A model generated the notes under the pieces. That model did no database searches. It was not told the DNA's origin and saw nothing but the letters and a program-made list of their open reading frames with translations. A stretch of 64,000 bases of DNA from an uncultured Bacteroidales bacterium (GTDB taxonomy: Bacteria; Bacteroidota; Bacteroidia; Bacteroidales; UBA932), in NCBI GenBank assembly GCA_946415475.1, contig CAMKSQ010000001.1:1-64000 (forward strand). The letters run 5' to 3'. The first letter of the stretch is position 1; the number at the start of each line of letters is the position of its first letter. The translations under genes and the position numbers were made by a program. This document shows, one piece after another, positions 15,958 to 25,334 of this stretch.

Positions 15958-17502
15958 ATGAAAGAATTCGAGATAGCACAGAAAATCGGCAAGGAACTTA
16001 CGGACGCACAGCTTCGTGAGGCAGCCGCCAAGGCATTGGGGGTGAAGCCGGAGAAAGTGGGGCACGTGGAAGTGACCCGCCGGAGCATCGATGCCCGGCA
16101 GGATATCCTGTACCGGTATCGCGTGCAGGCTTACAGGGACAATGAGCCGTACGAGCCTTATCGTGTAGCGCCCTATCTGGATGTGCACCAGGCTCGTCCC
16201 GTGATTGTGGTGGGTGCCGGTCCTGCGGGCATGTTTGCTGCCCTTAAGCTGCTGCAGTTGGGGCGTAAACCCATCGTCCTGGAAAGGGGAAAAGATGTAG
16301 AGCGGCGTAAGGTGGATATGGCTAAGCTTTCCACAGAGGGTGTGCTGGATCCAGATTCCAATTATTGCTATGGGGAAGGCGGCGCCGGTGCTTTCAGCGA
16401 CGGCAAGTTATATACGCGTTCTTCCAAAAGGGGCGATATCCGGGAGGTGCTGCACCAGTTGGTGGCGTTTGGCGCGCATCCTGATATCCTGATCGATGCG
16501 CATCCGCATATCGGCACGGACAAGCTGCCGGAAGTGGTGAAAAATATCCGGCATTGCATCGAGGAGCATGGCGGGAAATATCATTTCGATGCGCGGGTGA
16601 CAGATATTGTCCGGCGCGCGGAGGGTGGTTTTGACGTGCACTGTGGCTCAAGCGTTTATTCCGCTGACCAGGTGATTCTGGCAACGGGGCATTCGGCACG
16701 GGATATTTACGAACTCTTCCAGGCCAAAGGCTGGTCGCTGGAGGCCAAGGGATTTGCCCTGGGCGTGCGCGTGGAGCACCCGCAGTGGCTCTTGAACCAG
16801 ATTCGGTATCATGGTAAATATCAGCCGTTTATGCCAACGGCAGAATACTCTTTTGTGCAGCAGGTAGACGGCCGCGGCGTGTTCTCCTTCTGCATGTGTC
16901 CGGGCGGCATCCTGGTCCCTTCTTCCACCGAGCCGGAGACCGTGGTGCTCAACGGCATGTCCAACGCGGCCCGCAATTCCAAATGGGCCGATGCGGGTGT
17001 TGTGGTGCAGATTGAACCCGGCGACCAGCCGGAAGAATATACGGGGCCGTTCGCCCTCATGGACTTCCAGCGGGATGTGGAACGGGCCATGTATCGTTAT
17101 GCGCAGGAGCATGGCGCACGCCATCCGTTCACAGCCCCGGCCCAGCGTATGAAAGACTTCTGCAGAGGACTGGTTTCTAAGGATTTGCCTAAAACATCCT
17201 ATCATCCCGGAACGGTTTCGGCTCCCTTGCATGAATTGTTGCCGGAACACGTTGCCTCCCGCCTTAGGAAAGTTTTCCCCATGGTGGAACGTGGCATGCG
17301 CGGTTACTACACCAATGATGCGCTGCTGCTGGGGGTAGAGTCCCGCACTTCATCCCCGGTCCGCCTCCCGCGGAATCCGGAAACCCTGGAGCATGTGGAT
17401 GTTCCCGGCCTGTACCCCTGCGGGGAAGGCGCCGGTTACGCCGGTGGCATTGTCTCCTCCGCCCTGGACGGCATCAACTGCGCCGTCGCCGCTGATCGGT
17501 AA
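15958..17502 (+). CDS. FAD-dependent oxidoreductase (COG2509-type)
   Basis: The 514-aa protein starts MKEFEIAQK, just 2 nt after the preceding stop; the longer ORF only reads through that gene. Residues about 1-65 form a small N-terminal domain typical of this family, followed by the FAD-binding VVGAGPAGMFAAL near residue 82 and the block YGEGGAGAFSDGKL. The C-terminal GEGAGYAGGIVSSALDG closes the FAD site. The family is widespread and its physiological substrate is not established. The gene ends at the complex repeat patch. Confidence 0.85.
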   Translation: MKEFEIAQKIGKELTDAQLREAAAKALGVKPEKVGHVEVTRRSIDARQDILYRYRVQAYRDNEPYEPYRVAPYLDVHQARPVIVVGAGPAGMFAALKLLQLGRKPIVLERGKDVERRKVDMAKLSTEGVLDPDSNYCYGEGGAGAFSDGKLYTRSSKRGDIREVLHQLVAFGAHPDILIDAHPHIGTDKLPEVVKNIRHCIEEHGGKYHFDARVTDIVRRAEGGFDVHCGSSVYSADQVILATGHSARDIYELFQAKGWSLEAKGFALGVRVEHPQWLLNQIRYHGKYQPFMPTAEYSFVQQVDGRGVFSFCMCPGGILVPSSTEPETVVLNGMSNAARNSKWADAGVVVQIEPGDQPEEYTGPFALMDFQRDVERAMYRYAQEHGARHPFTAPAQRMKDFCRGLVSKDLPKTSYHPGTVSAPLHELLPEHVASRLRKVFPMVERGMRGYYTNDALLLGVESRTSSPVRLPRNPETLEHVDVPGLYPCGEGAGYAGGIVSSALDGINCAVAADR

Positions 17503-17529
17503 CGCATTGAATATCAGCAAGTTGCTAAT

Positions 17530-17558
17530 AATCCTCGTCACTTTTTGCGACGAGGATT
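17530..17558 (+). terminator. Hairpin downstream of the FAD oxidoreductase gene
   Basis: AATCCTCGTC and GACGAGGATT form a perfect 10-bp stem with a 9-nt loop, followed by TTTTGCG. The T-run is short, so termination is plausible but weak. Confidence 0.5.
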
Positions 17559-17670
17559 TTGCGTAAAAAGCTCACTATCAGCATGTTAGCAATCACCCCG
17601 TGTTGGCGATCAGGACGCTCCGTAATAACAGGGTGATCCGTAACTTATTGATAATCAGAAAGATGCCGAA

Positions 17671-17699
17671 AATCCTCGTCGCAAAACGAAACGAGGATT
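17671..17699. terminator. Second CTCGT hairpin, facing tsaD
   Basis: AATCCTCGT and ACGAGGATT form a 9-bp stem with a 10-nt loop. It could end tsaD transcription on the minus strand, although only a short TTTTCGG follows in that direction. Confidence 0.4.
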
Positions 17700-17738
17700 A
17701 TATAGGAACAAGCTGATAATCAGATTGTTAGCGATCAC

Positions 17739-18761
17739 CTAAAAATCCGCCATGCGGGAGACGGGGGCCACATCCAGCGGGGTGCGGACGCCGGCTTTGT
17801 ACTGGAACCAGCCGGCCACGGCGATCATGGCGGCGTTGTCTGTAGTGAATTTAAACTCAGGCAGATACACGTTCCAGTGACGCTTGGCGCCTTCCTCCAG
17901 CATGCGCTGGCGCAGGCCGCTGTTGGCGCTGACACCGCCGCCGATGGTAATTTCCCGGATGCGGGTTTCCTTGGCCGCCCGGATGAGTTTTCCCATGAGC
18001 ACGTCGATGAGCGTTTTTTGGAAACTGGCACACAGGTCCTCCTTGTTCTTTTCCAGGAAGTCCGGATCCAGCGCCATCTGGTCCCGCACAAAGTACAGGA
18101 GCGAGGTCTTAACGCCCGAAAAACTGTAGTCCAGCCCAGGGATATTGGGCTTGGCGAACTGGAAGCGCTCCGGGTCCCCCTGTTTAGCCAGCCGGTCGAT
18201 CACCGGACCGCCCGGGTAACCCAGGCCCAGCATTTTGGAACATTTGTCGAAAGCCTCCCCTACGGCATCGTCAATGGTCTGGCCCAGAATGTCGTAGGAC
18301 AGCGGACTGTTCACCCGCACAATCTGGGAGTTGCCACCGGAGACCAGCAGGCACAGATACGGGAACGACGGTTCTCGCACAGGCACACCTTCCTGGCGCA
18401 CGAAACCGGCCAGGATGTGCCCCTGCAGGTGGTTCACCATCACCATGGGAATATCCAGGGAAAGGGAAAGCGCCTTGGCAAAAGAAGTACCCACCAGCAG
18501 CGAACCCAGCAAACCCGGTCCGCGTGTAAAGGCAATGGCCGTCAGGTCACCCGCCTCCACGCCGGCCTTCCTCAAGGCCTCCGAGACAACGGGCACGATG
18601 TTCTGTTCATGCGCCCGTGACGCCAGTTCCGGCACCACGCCGCCAAAATCCTTGTGAACCTGCTGAGAGGCAATCACATTGGACAGTAAAACACCGTCCC
18701 GGATGACGGCCGCCGAGGTGTCGTCACACGAAGATTCTATTCCCAGAATAATGTCTGCCAT
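17739..18761 (-). CDS. tsaD: tRNA N6-adenosine threonylcarbamoyltransferase
   Basis: TsaD transfers the threonylcarbamoyl group to A37 of ANN-decoding tRNAs, working with TsaB and TsaE. The 340-aa protein has GIESSCDDTSAAV at its N-terminus, the metal-binding NHLQGHI, SGGNSQIV, and GGGVSANSGLR. I choose the ATG at 18761 because the first ATG of the longer ORF at 18788 lies inside the -7 element TATCTTTG (18793-18786). The product t6A is the substrate of MtaB, encoded in the divergent operon. Confidence 0.96.
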   Translation of the reverse strand: MADIILGIESSCDDTSAAVIRDGVLLSNVIASQQVHKDFGGVVPELASRAHEQNIVPVVSEALRKAGVEAGDLTAIAFTRGPGLLGSLLVGTSFAKALSLSLDIPMVMVNHLQGHILAGFVRQEGVPVREPSFPYLCLLVSGGNSQIVRVNSPLSYDILGQTIDDAVGEAFDKCSKMLGLGYPGGPVIDRLAKQGDPERFQFAKPNIPGLDYSFSGVKTSLLYFVRDQMALDPDFLEKNKEDLCASFQKTLIDVLMGKLIRAAKETRIREITIGGGVSANSGLRQRMLEEGAKRHWNVYLPEFKFTTDNAAMIAVAGWFQYKAGVRTPLDVAPVSRMADF

Positions 18762-18785
18762 ATGCGTCGTAAGCAATTTCGATTG

Positions 18786-18813
18786 CAAAGATAGTAATAA
18801 ATTACTATTTTTG
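18786..18813. promoter_or_regulatory. Divergent promoters of tsaD and the tamB operon
   Basis: TATCTTTG on the minus strand (18793-18786) lies 24 nt before the tsaD ATG. TATTTTTG on the plus strand (18806-18813) lies 7 nt before the tamB ATG, predicting a very short or absent leader for the seven-gene operon. Confidence 0.7.
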
Positions 18814-18820
18814 TAAGTTA

Positions 18821-21800
18821 ATGAGACGTCTGGTCAAAATATTGGCATGGCTGCTGGGCCTGTTTTTCCTGCTTATTCTGGCGGGACTGGTAGCCATTCA
18901 ATCGCCGCGGGTGCAAACGTTCATCACCACCAAGGTGGTAGAGCGCCTGCGGGACAAGATTGACGCGGACCTGGACATCGGCCTGGTCACCTTGCGTCCC
19001 TTCGACGCCATCGTACTGCACGACATCGTCCTGAAAGACCCCGCCCCCGTGGTGAACGGCATGGATACGCTCGGGCGCATCGACAACCTCACGGTCAAAT
19101 TCAACCTCATGGGCCTGTTCCGGGACAGCGGCATACACGTGCGGCGTCTCAAGCTGGACGGCGGCGTCTTCAACCTCTCCATCGAACCGGACTTTGACGG
19201 CCCCACCGGCTCCACCATGAACCTGTACCGCGTATTCCGTATCCAGCCAAAAAAGAGCGACGAACCTCCCCACTGGGGTGACGTGATCAGTGCCAAATTC
19301 GTGCAGATCAGCCACTTCACCTTCCGCTACGCCAGCATCCAAGATGCGCTGGAGATGTACGCCAAAGGCCTTTCCTATGGCGATGGATCCATCGACTGGA
19401 ACGATTTCAACGTATATGTGGAGGACCTCGTCGCCGGCAATCTGGCCGTTAAAGACACCCTCATCACCGGCGAGGTGCAACGCCTGATCGCCCAGGAAAC
19501 GGGCTCCGGCTTCCGCATCAACATGGCATCGGCCCAACACGTGCAGGTGGGCAAGCAGAATGTCACCATCGACGGCCTGCACCTGCAGAGCGACCACACG
19601 GACGCCCACCTGAGCCGCTTTATCATGGACGGCGCCATTGCCGATTACGCCGACTTCATCCACAAAATCCGCCTGGATGCGTACATTGCGGACGGTTCCG
19701 TCATCTCCATGCCCACCATCCGCTATTTTGCCGACGGCCTGGGCGGCATCACCTTCGAAGGCCGCCTTCGCGGACACGTAAGCGGCACGGTGGATCAGAT
19801 GCAACTGGAAGAGCTCCGCTTAGAGGACGATAACAACGACGTACAGCTGCGCGGCCATGGCACCATCGTAGGCCTTCCGGAAATCGAGGATACTGAGTTC
19901 GACATGGAGTTGGAACAGTTCCGCTTCTCGATGGCCGGCCTGAACGGCTTCATCAAATCCTGGGCGCCCGGCACCAACTTGAACATGAGGAAACTGGCCC
20001 ACGGCGAGCACTTCTCCTTCAACGGCCACTTGGCAGGCACCCTGAACAAGCTGAAAGTAAAAGGCAGTTTCCGTTCCCGCATCGGCAATGTCAGGGCCGA
20101 TGCCACCTTGAAGAACGTTGTCGATAACTACAATCCCATCGTCATCGGCGGGGCCATCCAGACGGAAGACCTGCATCTGGGACGCATCCTGAACACCCCG
20201 TCCCTGGGGCCGCTCAGCATGAAAAGCGGCCTGGAAGCCACCCTGGGCGAGAAAATGCACGTCCGGCTGGACTCCCTGAACATCTCCCGCCTGCAAGCGC
20301 TGGAGTACGATTATTCGGACATCTCGGCCGTGGGTGTTTACAGCGACGATTCCTTCGACGGGCGCATCATCGCCGCAGACCCCAACCTGAATTTCCTCTT
20401 CCAAGGTACCTTCAACCTTTCCCGTAACACCCAGAACGCGCTATATCGCTTCTACGCCTCGCTGGGCTACGCGGACCTCCATGCCATCCACCTGGACAAA
20501 CGGCCGCATTCCAAAATCAGCTTCCAGGCATCGTCCAACTTCCTGCGCACGGAAACGCGCGACCTGCTGGGCGACATCCACCTGAGCGATATCTGGCTGG
20601 AAAGCGAAACCGGCAGGGACGACCTGGGCGATGTCACGGTGCAGGCCCAGGTCAACGACAACGTCAGCCGCATCCGCCTGGAATCCAGTTTCCTGGAGGG
20701 CACCTATGTTGGCGATGCCGCCCCCGCCCGCTTCCTCAACGACCTCAAATACCTGGTGCTGCAACGGGATGTTCCCGCCCTGCTGGAGGAAGCACCGGAT
20801 CCGTGGGAAGGGGCCACTTACAACCTGGAAATGAATGTGAAAGGCTCGCAGCTGCTATGGAACTTCCTGGTGCCCGGCCTGTATCTGGAGAAAAACACCC
20901 ACATGGCCCTTAATGTCGATCAGGCGGGTCTGGTGACCGCGCAGGTGAAATCCGGGCGCATCGCCTACAACGACAAATTCATCAAGGACCTGCAGCTGGA
21001 CTTCGACAATGGAGACGCTGCGCAGACCGCCTCCCTCACCGGCAAGCAAATCTCCCTTTCCGGTACGCAAATCCTGAACAACCGCATTTCCCTCTATGCG
21101 GACAACAACCAGGTGGGCTTCGGTTACACCTTCGACAACGAGGATCAGGAGAGCACCCACGCAGAACTCTACGTCTCCGGCGACCTGGACCGCGACAAAG
21201 ACGGGCTCATCGTAAGCGCCCGCACCCTGCCTTCCAACATCTACTACAAAGGGAATGGCTGGGGCATCTCCAGCGGTGAAATCCGCTACAGCAGCAAGAG
21301 CTTCACCATCGACAGGCTGATGGCCCGCCACGACAACGAAATCCTGCTGGTCGACGGTGCTTTGTCCCCGGACCGTACGGACACCCTGGCCGTGACCATG
21401 GAGAAATTCGACATCGGCCTGCTGAATACCCTGAGCGGCCTGCTGCCCACGCTCGCCGGTCATGCCACCGGTAAAGCCTTGCTGCTCTCCCCCACCAAAC
21501 CGTCCCTCGGCCTGGTTGCCAACATCAGCTGCGACTCCACCTACATAGCCGGCCATCGGATGGGACAGCTCAATGTCGCCAGCAACTGGGACGATACCGA
21601 CAAGCGTTTCAACCTGGAAATGAGCAATCTGATGTCCGGGAAGAACAACATCAACGCCAGCGGCTACCTGAAGCCCTCCAACGGAGAGATTCATCTGGCG
21701 GCCCAATTGGACCGCTTCAACATGGGATATGCAGCCCCGTTCCTGAAAGACGTCTTCGCCAAGTTCGAAGGATTCCTCAGCGGAGAGGTCGGGCTGGATG

Positions 21801-23377
21801 GCACCCTGGAGGAGCCGCACTCGAGCAGCCATGGGCTCCGACTGGACGACGGTCTGCTCCAGGTGGATTTCACCCGGGTCAATTACCACGTTTCCGGTCC
21901 GCTCGCCCTGGACGATACAGGTCTGCATTTTAACCAGCTGCAAATCACGGACGGCCTGGGCGGAAGCGGTATGCTGGGCGGCAGCCTCCTGATGAACGGG
22001 TTCAGGAACCTGGCGCTGGACACCCACATGCAGCTCACCGACATGAAGGTGGTGGAAATCCCCCGAGGCATGAATCCGCTCCTGTACGGCAACGCCACCG
22101 CCAGCGGAACGGCCGCCATCACCGGCCCGCTGAACAAGATCCTGCTGGATGTGAACGCCACCACTACCCGTGGCGGAGAAATGCATATCTCCTTGGACGG
22201 AAGCTCCGAAGACCGCTCGCGGGAGATGCTCCGCTTCAAAAAGCCTCCGCAGGACGATATCGACCCTTATGAAGTCATGATGGCCGCCCAGACATCGGAA
22301 GAGGCCCGAAGCGACCTCCAGCTGAGACTCCGGATCCGCGCCACCGAACAGATGCAGCTTCATATCGACGTGGATGCTGAATCGTCCCTGAGCGCCCGCG
22401 GAAACGGCATCATCAACCTCGAAAGCCGCCTGTCGCAGGGCACCTTCTCCATCAACGGCGACTATGCCATCTCACAGGGCTCGTTCCTGTTCTCGGCCAT
22501 GAACCTGGTCACCCGCAAATTCACCATCCAGGACGGCAGTACCATCCGTTTCAACGGCGATGTCATGAATACGGACCTCAACGTGCATGGCCTGTACACC
22601 ACCAAAGCCAGCCTGTCCAACTTACTGGCCGATGGCAGTGCCGGCAACCGCCGCACCGTGAACTGCGGTATCACCATCACCGGCAAGCTGAGCAATCCGG
22701 AGATGAGTTTCAGCATCGACATCCCGGACCTGAACCCGACCACACAGGCACAGGTCGATGCTGCCCTGAATACGGTTGACAAGGTGCAGAAGCAGTTCAT
22801 TTACCTGCTCATCGCCAGCAACTTCCTGCCCAGCGAAGAGTCCGGCATCAGCACCGCCGGCGGCTCCAACGTCCTGTTCTCCAACGTGTCCAGTATCATG
22901 TCGGGACAGCTCAACAACATTTTCCAGAAACTGAACATTCCGCTGGACATGGGTCTGAACTACCAGACCACACAGGCGGGCAGCAATATCTTTGACGTGG
23001 CTCTGAGCACGCAGCTGTTCAACAACCGCGTCATCGTGAACGGTACGGTGGGCAACAAGAAGCAAATTGACGGCACATCCACCAATGAAGTGGTGGGTGA
23101 CATCGACATAGAAATCAAACTGAACCGCAGCGGTTCCATCCGCATAAAACTGTTCAGCCACTCGGCCGACCAATACACCTCCTACCTGGACAACAGCCAA
23201 CGCCATGGCGTCGGTTTCTCCTACCAGCGGGATTTCAACTCCTTCTGGACCTTCCTGCGCACCATATTCATGGGACAGAAAAAACGGGAGGCCCTCATAT
23301 CACAGGATATGCTGGGAGTCGGACGGCAGCATGTGTATTCCGTGAATGAAGACGGAAAAATAGACGAAGACGAATGA
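18821..23377 (+). CDS. tamB: TamB-family translocation/assembly module protein
   Basis: The 1518-aa protein has one N-terminal membrane anchor (LAWLLGLFFLLILAGLVAI), a long region of repeated beta-strand pattern, and the conserved DUF490/TamB C-terminal block with TITGKLSNPEMSFSI and IPDLN. TamB proteins span the periplasm and act in outer membrane protein assembly or phospholipid transport toward the outer membrane, often with a BamA-family partner; no partner is visible here. It heads an operon whose next six genes overlap or nearly touch, and its stop overlaps the next start as ATGA. Confidence 0.92.
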   Translation: MRRLVKILAWLLGLFFLLILAGLVAIQSPRVQTFITTKVVERLRDKIDADLDIGLVTLRPFDAIVLHDIVLKDPAPVVNGMDTLGRIDNLTVKFNLMGLFRDSGIHVRRLKLDGGVFNLSIEPDFDGPTGSTMNLYRVFRIQPKKSDEPPHWGDVISAKFVQISHFTFRYASIQDALEMYAKGLSYGDGSIDWNDFNVYVEDLVAGNLAVKDTLITGEVQRLIAQETGSGFRINMASAQHVQVGKQNVTIDGLHLQSDHTDAHLSRFIMDGAIADYADFIHKIRLDAYIADGSVISMPTIRYFADGLGGITFEGRLRGHVSGTVDQMQLEELRLEDDNNDVQLRGHGTIVGLPEIEDTEFDMELEQFRFSMAGLNGFIKSWAPGTNLNMRKLAHGEHFSFNGHLAGTLNKLKVKGSFRSRIGNVRADATLKNVVDNYNPIVIGGAIQTEDLHLGRILNTPSLGPLSMKSGLEATLGEKMHVRLDSLNISRLQALEYDYSDISAVGVYSDDSFDGRIIAADPNLNFLFQGTFNLSRNTQNALYRFYASLGYADLHAIHLDKRPHSKISFQASSNFLRTETRDLLGDIHLSDIWLESETGRDDLGDVTVQAQVNDNVSRIRLESSFLEGTYVGDAAPARFLNDLKYLVLQRDVPALLEEAPDPWEGATYNLEMNVKGSQLLWNFLVPGLYLEKNTHMALNVDQAGLVTAQVKSGRIAYNDKFIKDLQLDFDNGDAAQTASLTGKQISLSGTQILNNRISLYADNNQVGFGYTFDNEDQESTHAELYVSGDLDRDKDGLIVSARTLPSNIYYKGNGWGISSGEIRYSSKSFTIDRLMARHDNEILLVDGALSPDRTDTLAVTMEKFDIGLLNTLSGLLPTLAGHATGKALLLSPTKPSLGLVANISCDSTYIAGHRMGQLNVASNWDDTDKRFNLEMSNLMSGKNNINASGYLKPSNGEIHLAAQLDRFNMGYAAPFLKDVFAKFEGFLSGEVGLDGTLEEPHSSSHGLRLDDGLLQVDFTRVNYHVSGPLALDDTGLHFNQLQITDGLGGSGMLGGSLLMNGFRNLALDTHMQLTDMKVVEIPRGMNPLLYGNATASGTAAITGPLNKILLDVNATTTRGGEMHISLDGSSEDRSREMLRFKKPPQDDIDPYEVMMAAQTSEEARSDLQLRLRIRATEQMQLHIDVDAESSLSARGNGIINLESRLSQGTFSINGDYAISQGSFLFSAMNLVTRKFTIQDGSTIRFNGDVMNTDLNVHGLYTTKASLSNLLADGSAGNRRTVNCGITITGKLSNPEMSFSIDIPDLNPTTQAQVDAALNTVDKVQKQFIYLLIASNFLPSEESGISTAGGSNVLFSNVSSIMSGQLNNIFQKLNIPLDMGLNYQTTQAGSNIFDVALSTQLFNNRVIVNGTVGNKKQIDGTSTNEVVGDIDIEIKLNRSGSIRIKLFSHSADQYTSYLDNSQRHGVGFSYQRDFNSFWTFLRTIFMGQKKREALISQDMLGVGRQHVYSVNEDGKIDEDE

Positions 23378-24081
23378 CCTACGGAAAATTATACCTGATT
23401 CCCACACCGCTGGGAGACGGAGCACCGGAAAACGTGCTTCCGGCACCGGTTTTCGCCCTGCTCCCTACCCTGCACCGCTTTGTGGTGGAGGAAGTGCGCA
23501 CGGCACGGCGTTTCCTGTCCGCGGCCGGCCTCAAGGGCCACATCGCGGAACTGGAATTCCACGAACTCAATGAGCATACGGCCCCGGCGGAAGTAGAAAA
23601 GTTCCTGCACCTGTTCGAGGACGGCACCTCGGTGGGCCTGCTTTCGGAAGCCGGCCTGCCCGCCGTAGCGGACCCGGGGGCACTGCTGGTGGCGCTGTGC
23701 CATCGACATGGAATCGAAGTGGTTCCCCTCGTCGGGCCCTCGTCCCTGATGATGGCCCTGATGGCATCCGGCCTCAACGGCCAGTCGTTTGCCTTCGTAG
23801 GCTATATCCCGGCCAAAACGGAAGAGCGCCGTGCGGCCCTAAAGGCCCTGGAGAAACGCTCTGCGGCTGCCCATCAGACGCAAATCCTCATCGAAACGCC
23901 TTATAGGAACGATTCCCTTTTGGCCGATATGCTCCAATCCCTCGGCGGCAACACGCGGCTTTGCGTAGCCGCCAACCTCACCTGTGAAGACCAATTCATC
24001 TGCACCCGGACGGTGGCCCAGTGGAAAGCCTCCCCTGTCACCGTGGGCAAACGGCCGTGCGTATTCCTGATACTTGCATGA
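23374..24081 (+). CDS. RsmI-like SAM-dependent methyltransferase (tetrapyrrole methylase fold)
   Basis: The 235-aa protein resembles 16S rRNA cytidine-2'-O-methyltransferase RsmI: KLYLIPTPLGDG, VEEVRTARRFL, LSEAGLPAVADPG, LVGPSSLMMALMASGL and FVGYIPAK match family blocks. It is shorter than RsmI (about 280 aa), lacks the C-terminal extension, and its N-terminal block differs from the usual TPIGNL. In Bacteroidota such short forms often coexist with a true RsmI, so the target may not be C1402. It overlaps tamB and mtaB by ATGA junctions. Confidence 0.8.
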   Translation: MTYGKLYLIPTPLGDGAPENVLPAPVFALLPTLHRFVVEEVRTARRFLSAAGLKGHIAELEFHELNEHTAPAEVEKFLHLFEDGTSVGLLSEAGLPAVADPGALLVALCHRHGIEVVPLVGPSSLMMALMASGLNGQSFAFVGYIPAKTEERRAALKALEKRSAAAHQTQILIETPYRNDSLLADMLQSLGGNTRLCVAANLTCEDQFICTRTVAQWKASPVTVGKRPCVFLILA

Positions 24082-25334
24082 AGATAGCTTTCAACACATT
24101 AGGCTGCAAACTCAATTATGCAGAAACGGCCACCTACGAGCGCGGCTTCATCGCTGCCGGCTGGGAGGTGGTGCCGTGGACTGCCGCTGCCGATGTGTAC
24201 CTGATCAATACCTGCGCCGTGACGGAGACGGCGGAGAAGAAGTCCCGCAACCTCATCCGCCGGGCGCACAAGACCGCCCCGGATGCCCGGATCGTGGTCA
24301 CCGGCTGCTACGCGGAACTCCGCAAAGAGCAACTCCTGGCCCTGGAAGGCGTGTGGCAAGTATTCGGTGCCAATGAGAAACAACAGATAGTTCCCCAAAC
24401 TCTTCTTATAGCGGAGGCGGTTTCGGATGCAATACCCTCCGCAGCGAAAAATAGCGTTTTTGGTGCATACAGCTCCGGTGAAGAGCGGACCAGGGCATTC
24501 TTGAAGGTGCAGGACGGGTGTGACAACTTCTGCGCATACTGCACGGTGCCTTACGCCCGCGGACGGAGCCGGAACATTCCAATCTGCGAGGTCGTGAAGA
24601 TGGCCCGGAACATTGCGGCAGAGGGCGTGAAAGAAGTGGTGCTCACAGGCGTGAACACCGGCGACTTCGGACGCACCAGCGGAGAAAGCTTCCTGGACCT
24701 GCTCAAAGCCCTCAACGAAGTAGAAGGCATCGAGCGGTACCGGATATCCTCCATCGAACCCAATCTGATTACCCCGGAAATCGTGGACTGGATTGCCTCC
24801 GGCACCAAATTCCAGCGGCATTTCCACATTCCGCTGCAGAGCGGCAGCGACACCCTGCTCAAGCGGGTGGGCCGGCGGTACGACACTGCCCTCTTCGCTT
24901 CGCGCATCGACTACATCCGCCAGGCGATGGAGCGCCCCGGAGAGCCCCGCGTTTTCTTTGGCATCGATGTCATCGTGGGCCTGCCCGGGGAAACGGAAGA
25001 GCTGTTCCAGGAAACTTATACCTTCCTGAAAGAGCGTATCAAACCCGCATTCATTCACGTATTCCCCTACTCCCGCCGGCCGGGAACGCGGGCTGCGGAG
25101 TGGAAAGACCAGGTGCAGGACAGCCTCAAGACTGAACGCGTCGCGCGCCTGGAAGCACTGTGCGAAGAGCTGCACACGGAATTCGTGCAGGCGCACAAGG
25201 GCATGCACGAGACCGTGCTGTGGGAATCGTCCGAAAAAGGCGGACTCATGGGCGGCTATACCGGAAACTACATCCGCGTGGAACGGCCGTTCGATGCCGC
25301 CCGCGTAAACCAATTGGAGGAGGTTGTGCTATGA
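24078..25334 (+). CDS. mtaB: tRNA t6A37 methylthiotransferase MtaB
   Basis: MtaB is a radical-SAM enzyme that converts t6A37 to ms2t6A37. The 418-aa protein has the N-terminal UPF0004 cysteines (NTLGCKLN, INTCAVTE, TGCYAEL) for the auxiliary [4Fe-4S] cluster and the radical-SAM triad in CDNFCAYC. MtaB rather than MiaB is favoured by the N-terminal pattern and by length. I start at 24078, where ATG overlaps the preceding TGA. The upstream modification enzyme tsaD is encoded divergently on the other side of tamB. Confidence 0.92.
   Translation: MKIAFNTLGCKLNYAETATYERGFIAAGWEVVPWTAAADVYLINTCAVTETAEKKSRNLIRRAHKTAPDARIVVTGCYAELRKEQLLALEGVWQVFGANEKQQIVPQTLLIAEAVSDAIPSAAKNSVFGAYSSGEERTRAFLKVQDGCDNFCAYCTVPYARGRSRNIPICEVVKMARNIAAEGVKEVVLTGVNTGDFGRTSGESFLDLLKALNEVEGIERYRISSIEPNLITPEIVDWIASGTKFQRHFHIPLQSGSDTLLKRVGRRYDTALFASRIDYIRQAMERPGEPRVFFGIDVIVGLPGETEELFQETYTFLKERIKPAFIHVFPYSRRPGTRAAEWKDQVQDSLKTERVARLEALCEELHTEFVQAHKGMHETVLWESSEKGGLMGGYTGNYIRVERPFDAARVNQLEEVVL

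Larger units (their letters stand above)
17511..17739. repeat. Intergenic patch of ~27-bp repeats and hairpins
   Basis: The 236 bp between the convergent FAD oxidoreductase and tsaD genes hold no gene. Copies related to ATCAGCATGTTAGCAATCAC occur near 17513-17534, 17576-17598 and 17719-17739 on the plus strand and 17632-17657 on the minus strand, with a partial copy near 17601-17613. Two hairpins are interleaved, at 17530-17558 and 17671-17699, and share the arm AATCCTCGTC. The last copy abuts the tsaD stop codon. The order of copies and hairpins is irregular, unlike a CRISPR array. Confidence 0.7.

Noticed and set aside
17503-17738. Possible CRISPR or integron attC array
   Set aside because: Copies are few, diverged, in both orientations and irregularly spaced, and the attC core GTTRRRY pattern does not fit; no cas or integrase gene is adjacent.
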